Assembly (NCBI GenBank): GCA_050633265.1
Contig: JBOEGE010000004.1
Coordinates: 124,001 to 188,000 of the forward strand
Length of the DNA: 64,000 bases
Direction: 5' to 3'
DNA from: JBLHZY01 sp050633265
GTDB taxonomy: Bacteria; Pseudomonadota; Alphaproteobacteria; Rhodobacterales; Rhodobacteraceae
A program made the translations under genes and the position numbers. Positions 59,281 through 64,000 of this stretch are shown here, piece by piece (within the stretch, counting starts at the first letter, position 1; each line of letters starts with the position of its first letter). The notes under the pieces are model-generated. The model ran no database searches. It saw nothing but the letters and a program-made list of their open reading frames with translations, and had not been told where the DNA came from.

Positions 59281-60714
59281 ATGGCAAAAGAGCCAATGCT
59301 CAAATTCGTGACCGTTGGTCGGGACATGCCTGAGAAGCGTGCGCCTGAGCTGCGCAATAAAGACTACGGCGAGATCTATGCGGAATTCGCAAAGGTGAAA
59401 GCCGAAGAGCAAGCAAGCCGTTGTTCGCAATGTGGCGTGCCCTATTGCCAGACCCATTGCCCGCTCCATAACAACATCCCAGATTGGTTGCGCCTAACGG
59501 CGACGGGCCGATTGAAAGAAGCTTATGAGCTAAGCCAGGAAACCAATACTTTCCCAGAGATATGCGGCCGGATTTGCCCGCAGGATCGCCTGTGCGAAGG
59601 CAATTGTGTGATTGAGCAATCTGGCCATGGCACTGTGACAATTGGCTCGGTTGAGAAATATATCACCGATACCGCTTGGGATGAGGGCTGGGTTAAGCCG
59701 GTAAAGCCTCTTACAGAGCGCGAACAATCTGTGGGCATCATTGGCGCTGGTCCTGGCGGCCTCGCAGCGGCCGAGCGGCTGCGCCATGCGGGCATTCAGG
59801 TAACTGTTTATGACCGTTATGATCGCGCCGGCGGTTTGATGACCTATGGCATCCCGAGCTTCAAACTTGAAAAAGATGTGGTCATGCGCCGGATTGAATT
59901 GCTTGAGGACTCGGGTGTTGAATTTGTGCTGAATTGCAACGTAGGCGAAGATATTTCCTTTGATGCGATCCGTGGCAAGCATGATGCGGTTTTGATCGCG
60001 ACGGGTGTTTATAAATCCCGCGAGCTTCAGGGCCCCGGCGCGGGCTCTGATGGTATTGTGCGCGCGATTGATTATCTCACCGCCTCAAACAAGGTCACTT
60101 TCGGCGATACTGTAGAAGAGTACGAAAGCGGCGAGCTGAATGCGGCTGGCAAGAAGGTCGTTGTTATTGGTGGCGGTGATACGGCGATGGATTGCGTTCG
60201 TACCGCCATTCGCCAAGGTGCTGAAAGCGTCAAATGTCTCTATCGTCGGGATCGTGCCAATATGCCGGGCTCGCAGCGCGAAACGCAGAATGCCGAAGAA
60301 GAAGGCGTTGAATTCGTCTGGCTTGCGGCCCCCAAAGGCTTTGCGGGAGATCCGGTAAGCGGCGTTATGGTTCAGCAGATGCGCCTTGGTGCGCCTGATG
60401 TCACGGGCCGGCGTGCGCCTGAAGTGATTGAAGGTGCGGATTATGTTGAGCCTGCGGATTTGGTGATCAAAGCGCTTGGGTTTGAGCCAGAGGATTTAAA
60501 GGGCCTGTGGGGCCAGCCAGAGCTTGAAGTGACCCGTTGGGGAACTGTGATGGCCGATTTCACAACCCATGCGACCAACCTTCCCGGCGTTTATGCCTGC
60601 GGCGATATTCAGCGCGGCGCGAGCCTTGTTGTTTGGGCGATCCGTGATGGGCGTGAGGCGGCGGATGCGATGCTGGAATATATCGAGCAAGAAGCAGTGA
60701 TCGCGGCCGAATAA
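59281..60714 (+). CDS. gltD: Glutamate synthase (NADPH) small subunit
   Basis: 477 residues. N-terminal cysteine clusters (CSQCGVPYCQTHCP, ICGRICPQDRLCEGNC) bind [4Fe-4S] centres; FAD motif IIGAGPGGLAAAERL (about 149-163) and NADPH motif VVIGGGDTAMDCVRTA (about 290-305) follow. It feeds electrons to GltB for the GOGAT reaction. ATG 59281 follows GGGAGAG. gltB lies two genes on, with a GFA-family gene between. Confidence 0.96.
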   Translation: MAKEPMLKFVTVGRDMPEKRAPELRNKDYGEIYAEFAKVKAEEQASRCSQCGVPYCQTHCPLHNNIPDWLRLTATGRLKEAYELSQETNTFPEICGRICPQDRLCEGNCVIEQSGHGTVTIGSVEKYITDTAWDEGWVKPVKPLTEREQSVGIIGAGPGGLAAAERLRHAGIQVTVYDRYDRAGGLMTYGIPSFKLEKDVVMRRIELLEDSGVEFVLNCNVGEDISFDAIRGKHDAVLIATGVYKSRELQGPGAGSDGIVRAIDYLTASNKVTFGDTVEEYESGELNAAGKKVVVIGGGDTAMDCVRTAIRQGAESVKCLYRRDRANMPGSQRETQNAEEEGVEFVWLAAPKGFAGDPVSGVMVQQMRLGAPDVTGRRAPEVIEGADYVEPADLVIKALGFEPEDLKGLWGQPELEVTRWGTVMADFTTHATNLPGVYACGDIQRGASLVVWAIRDGREAADAMLEYIEQEAVIAAE

Positions 60715-60733
60715 GCGCCTTAGGAGAGAAAGC

Positions 60734-61174
60734 ATGACCAAAGCTCGTTCAGGACAGTGTTTGTGCGGCGCCGTGCGGCTTACGGCGTCGAGCCTTGGCG
60801 AGCTTGGCGCATGTCATTGCAAGATGTGTCAGCGCTGGACCGGCGGGCCATTGCTTGGGGTGACGGTGAAAGAGAGCGCGATGGAGATTGTGGATTTAGC
60901 GCAGGTTGTTTCGCGCCGAACCTCTGATTGGGCCTCTCGCAGCCATTGCGGGGCATGCGGATCGCCGCTTTGGTATCGCTATGACAAGGGCGCTGATGGC
61001 GCCGGGGATTATGAAGTGCCAATTGGTCTGTTTGATGATGCAAACGGGCTGACATTGGCGAAAGAGATTTTCATCGACGACAAGCCAGACAGCTTTGATT
61101 TCGCCGGTGAGCATAAAAGAATGACTAAGGCCGAGCTGATGGACGCCATCGCCTCTCGCCCGGAAGGAGCCTGA
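60734..61174 (+). CDS. GFA/CENP-V-family zinc protein
   Basis: 146 residues. Zinc-binding cysteines appear as CLCGAVRL, CHCKMCQRWTG and CGACGSPLWYR, the GFA fold signature. Members were named glutathione-dependent formaldehyde-activating enzymes, but most are uncharacterised; S-glutathionyl or other thiol adduct chemistry is a guess. It is inserted between gltD and gltB (19 bp after gltD; 2 bp before gltB), so it is almost certainly co-transcribed with them. Confidence 0.9.
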   Translation: MTKARSGQCLCGAVRLTASSLGELGACHCKMCQRWTGGPLLGVTVKESAMEIVDLAQVVSRRTSDWASRSHCGACGSPLWYRYDKGADGAGDYEVPIGLFDDANGLTLAKEIFIDDKPDSFDFAGEHKRMTKAELMDAIASRPEGA

Positions 61175-61176
61175 CT

Positions 61177-64000
61177 ATGACAAAATACGATGAAACCTGG
61201 GCCGCCGCCGAAGAGGCAAAGCGCCAATGGATGTCTGAGAACAGCCTGTTTCGCGAGGATGATGAGCATTCGTCTTGCGGCGTTGGGCTTGTTGTTTCGG
61301 TCGATGGTAAAAAGAGCCGCTCGGTTGTTCAAAACGGGATTGATGCGCTCAAGGCGATCTGGCACCGCGGCGCGGTTGATGCGGATGGCAAAACCGGCGA
61401 TGGCGCTGGTATCCATGTGCAAATCCCGGTTCCATTTTTCTATGATCAGGTAGAGCGCACAGGCCACAAGCCGCGCATGAACGAGCTGATTGCTGTTGGC
61501 CAAGTCTTCTTGCCGCGCACCGATTTTGGCGCGCAAGAAACATGCCGCACGATCGTTGAATCCGAAGTGCTGCGCATGGGCTATTATATCTATGGCTGGC
61601 GTCACGTTCCGGTTCAGATTGATTGCTTGGGTGATAAAGCCAATGCGACCCGCCCTGAGATTGAGCAAATTCTGATCAGCAATTCCAAGGGCGTTGATGA
61701 GGAAACATTCGAGCGCGAGCTTTATGTGATCCGTCGCCGTATTGAAAAAGCGGCTGCGGCTGCTGGCGTTCAATCGCTCTATCTTTGTTCGCTGTCCTGC
61801 CGCTCGATCATCTATAAAGGCATGATGCTCGCCGAGCAGGTCGCTGAGTTCTATCCCGATCTGTTGGATGAACGTTTCGAGAGCGCTTTTGCGATTTATC
61901 ACCAGCGCTATTCGACCAATACATTCCCGCAGTGGTGGCTTGCGCAGCCGTTCCGCATGCTCGCGCATAACGGCGAGATCAACACGCTCAAGGGCAATCT
62001 CAACTGGATGAAAAGCCACGAGATCCGCATGGCCTCGGGCACTTTTGGCGACATGGCCGAAGACATCAAACCAATCGTTCCGCAGGGCAGCTCGGATTCT
62101 GCGGCCTTGGACGCGGTGTTTGAAGTTTTGGTGCGCGCGGGGCGTTCTGCGCCGATGGCCAAAACGATGCTTGTGCCGGAAAGCTGGTCTCAGCAGGCGG
62201 TCGAGCTGCCGCAAAGCTGGCGCGATATGTATTCCTATGTGAACTCCGTGATGGAGCCATGGGATGGCCCTGCTGCTCTTGCGATGACTGATGGGCGCTG
62301 GGTCTGTGCTGGGCTTGATCGTAACGGCCTGCGCCCGATGCGTTATGTGGTAACAGGCGATGGGCTTGTGATTGCGGGTTCTGAGGTTGGCATGGTGCCA
62401 ACGGATGAGGCGCGCGTTGTTGAAAAGGGCGCGCTTGGGCCGGGGCAGATGCTTGCTGTCGATATGAAAGAGGGCAAGCTTTACCACGACAAAGCGATGA
62501 AAGATGCTCTTGCGGGCGCGCAGCCATTTGGCGCTTGGGTCGGTAAAATCAACGATCTGGATCAAGAGCTTTCAGGCCTGACCGAAGAGCCTTTGTTTAC
62601 TGGTGAAGAGCTGAAAAAGCGCCAGATTGCAGCAGGTTACTCGATTGAAGAGCTTGAACAAATTCTTGCGCCCATGGCCGAGGATGGCAAAGAAACGCTG
62701 GCCTCGATGGGCGATGACACGCCTTCTGCGGTGCTGTCCAACAAGTACCGTCCGCTGAGCCATTTCTTCCGCCAGAACTTTAGCCAAGTGACCAACCCGC
62801 CGATTGACAGCCTGCGCGAATATCGCGTGATGAGCTTGAAAACGCGCTTTGGGAATCTCAAGAACGTGCTGGATGAAGACAGCTCGCAAACCGAGATTTT
62901 GGTGCTGGATAGCCCCTTTGTTGGCAACGCCCAGTTCGAGGCGCTGAAGGGGCATTTTAATGCGCCGATGACAAAAATTGATTGTACCTATCCTGCGGAT
63001 GGCGGGCCAAATGCGCTGCGCGATGCTTTGGCGCGGATCCGGGCCGAGGCAGAAGATGCTGTGCGCTCGGGCGGCGGGCACATCATTTTGTCGGATCAAA
63101 ATCAAGATGCTGAAAACGTTGGCATGCCAATGATTTTGGCAACTTCGGCGGTTCATAGCTGGCTGACACGCAAAGGCCTGCGGACTTTCTGTTCGCTTGG
63201 GGTACGCTCGGCCGAATGTATTGATCCGCATTATTTTGCCGTGCTGATCGGCTGCGGCGCCACAATCGTAAACGCATACCTCGCTGAGGATAGCCTTGCC
63301 GATCGTATCGAGCGCGGCCTGCTTGATTGCACGCTTACAGAGGCGGTTCAACGCTACCGCAATGCGATTGATCAAGGCTTGCTCAAGATCATGGCCAAGA
63401 TGGGGATTTCGGTGATTTCCTCATATCGCGGCGGGTTGAACTTTGAAGCTGTGGGCTTGAGCCGCGCGATGGTTGCTGAATATTTCCCCGGTATGCACAG
63501 CCGGATTTCGGGGATTGGTGTTGGCGGTATTCAGAAGAAGGTCGAGGCTGTACATAAAGCGGGTTGGCTTTCTGGCTCTGATATTCTGCCGATTGGGGGC
63601 TTTTACAAAGCGCGCCGCTCGGGCGAGACGCATGCTTGGGAAGCGCAATCCATGCACATGTTGCAAGCGGCCTGCGATCGCGCCTCTTATGAGATGTGGA
63701 AGCAGTTCTCGGCCAAGATGAAAAGCAATCCGCCGATCCATTTGCGCGATCTGCTCGACATCAAGCCGATGGGCAAATCGATCCCGATTGAAGAGGTCGA
63801 AAGCATCACCTCGATCCGCAAGCGGTTTGTAACGCCGGGCATGTCTTTGGGCGCACTTTCGCCCGAGGCGCACCGCACGCTATCCATTGCGATGAACCGT
63901 ATTGGCGCGAAATCGGACTCTGGTGAAGGCGGCGAGAGCCCCGATGATTTTACACCAGAACCCAACGGCGATAACGCCTCTGCCAAGATCAAGCAGGTGG
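61177..64000 (+). CDS. gltB: Glutamate synthase (NADPH) large subunit, 5' part
   Basis: The frame is open from ATG 61177 (AAGGAG upstream) to the window end: 941 codons of an expected ~1500. The N-terminal nucleophile is C34 in SSCGVGLVVS after a 33-residue propeptide, giving class II amidotransferase activity (YSTNTFPQWWLAQPFRMLAHNGE is a family block). The central domain and the start of the FMN domain follow; the fragment ends just after GAKSDSGEGGESP. It converts glutamine and 2-oxoglutarate into two glutamates with GltD. Confidence 0.97.
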   Translation, partial: MTKYDETWAAAEEAKRQWMSENSLFREDDEHSSCGVGLVVSVDGKKSRSVVQNGIDALKAIWHRGAVDADGKTGDGAGIHVQIPVPFFYDQVERTGHKPRMNELIAVGQVFLPRTDFGAQETCRTIVESEVLRMGYYIYGWRHVPVQIDCLGDKANATRPEIEQILISNSKGVDEETFERELYVIRRRIEKAAAAAGVQSLYLCSLSCRSIIYKGMMLAEQVAEFYPDLLDERFESAFAIYHQRYSTNTFPQWWLAQPFRMLAHNGEINTLKGNLNWMKSHEIRMASGTFGDMAEDIKPIVPQGSSDSAALDAVFEVLVRAGRSAPMAKTMLVPESWSQQAVELPQSWRDMYSYVNSVMEPWDGPAALAMTDGRWVCAGLDRNGLRPMRYVVTGDGLVIAGSEVGMVPTDEARVVEKGALGPGQMLAVDMKEGKLYHDKAMKDALAGAQPFGAWVGKINDLDQELSGLTEEPLFTGEELKKRQIAAGYSIEELEQILAPMAEDGKETLASMGDDTPSAVLSNKYRPLSHFFRQNFSQVTNPPIDSLREYRVMSLKTRFGNLKNVLDEDSSQTEILVLDSPFVGNAQFEALKGHFNAPMTKIDCTYPADGGPNALRDALARIRAEAEDAVRSGGGHIILSDQNQDAENVGMPMILATSAVHSWLTRKGLRTFCSLGVRSAECIDPHYFAVLIGCGATIVNAYLAEDSLADRIERGLLDCTLTEAVQRYRNAIDQGLLKIMAKMGISVISSYRGGLNFEAVGLSRAMVAEYFPGMHSRISGIGVGGIQKKVEAVHKAGWLSGSDILPIGGFYKARRSGETHAWEAQSMHMLQAACDRASYEMWKQFSAKMKSNPPIHLRDLLDIKPMGKSIPIEEVESITSIRKRFVTPGMSLGALSPEAHRTLSIAMNRIGAKSDSGEGGESPDDFTPEPNGDNASAKIKQV

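Noticed and set aside
61009..62565. 518-codon minus-strand frame opposite gltB
   Set aside because: gltB is unmistakable in the plus frame and continues to the window end; the antisense product has no family features.
1..64000. CRISPR arrays, IS elements, prophage or integrative element
   Set aside because: No regular spaced repeats, transposase, integrase or terminal inverted repeats were seen; gene content is core-chromosomal.

Overview
The window looks like a chromosomal segment of an alphaproteobacterium of the order Rhodobacterales (Roseobacter-type). This rests on gene order and content: rimP-nusA-ylxR/L7Ae-infB, the LPS block rnd-kdsD-lptC-lptA-lptB-hpf-ptsN without rpoN, homologues of mitochondrial complex I factors (NDUFA9-like, NDUFAF5-like), the NDUFA9-uppP-gltD order, and small proteins I recognise only from Rhodobacteraceae. 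GC is moderate, GTG/TTG starts are frequent, and gene packing is very tight. There is no rRNA, CRISPR, IS element, prophage or plasmid function; one tRNA (Leu-CAG) is present.

Layout. 1-10.1 kb: tail of a PfkB sugar kinase, argG, a membrane protein, ilvA, an Hpt protein facing a response regulator-PP2C phosphatase, a Nudix gene, then the overlapping chain hslO-NudL-like-cca-RumA-like methyltransferase. 10.1-18.5 kb: envelope genes (two L,D-transpeptidases, a CAP lipoprotein), a tiny secreted protein, hemH, an NDUFAF5-like protein, comF-grxC-nitrilase-marR, ubiG and a prolyl aminopeptidase. 18.5-24.1 kb: rimP-nusA-ylxR-infB behind a promoter and a leader terminator. 24.1-30.2 kb: a 45-residue protein, the longest gene-free stretch, mutT-argJ, a parvulin, and secA behind a promoter and a short leader ORF. 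30.3-37 kb: an unknown exported protein, a PstS-OmpA hybrid, radC, dnaJ and dnaK (sigma-32-type promoter).

37.1-48.4 kb is a surface-glycan region: orphan ABC-2 permease, cysQ, kdsB, four glycosyltransferases, galU, galE and a two-domain sulfotransferase. 48.4-53.2 kb is the LPS transport/Kdo block with ptsN and hpf. 53.3-56.7 kb holds a YjbH/YjbF-type exopolysaccharide pair with a divergent small secreted protein. 56.7-64 kb holds a 58-residue protein, tRNA-Leu, an NDUFA9-like gene, uppP, gltD, a GFA-family gene and the 5' part of gltB, which runs off the window.

Most novel points: (i) the trio at 44.2-48.4 kb (GT2/GT92-like, GT14 fusion, tandem sulfotransferase) with cysQ nearby, readable as a sulfated surface-glycan pathway; (ii) a 22-codon leader ORF in front of secA containing a SecM-like RAG triplet; (iii) an intrinsic terminator 16 nt before rimP-nusA, a likely NusA autoregulatory attenuator; (iv) a PstS-like/OmpA fusion; (v) three convergent gene pairs sharing 4-nt palindromic stop codons; (vi) TTGACA-N17-TACATC promoters at both secA and tRNA-Leu.
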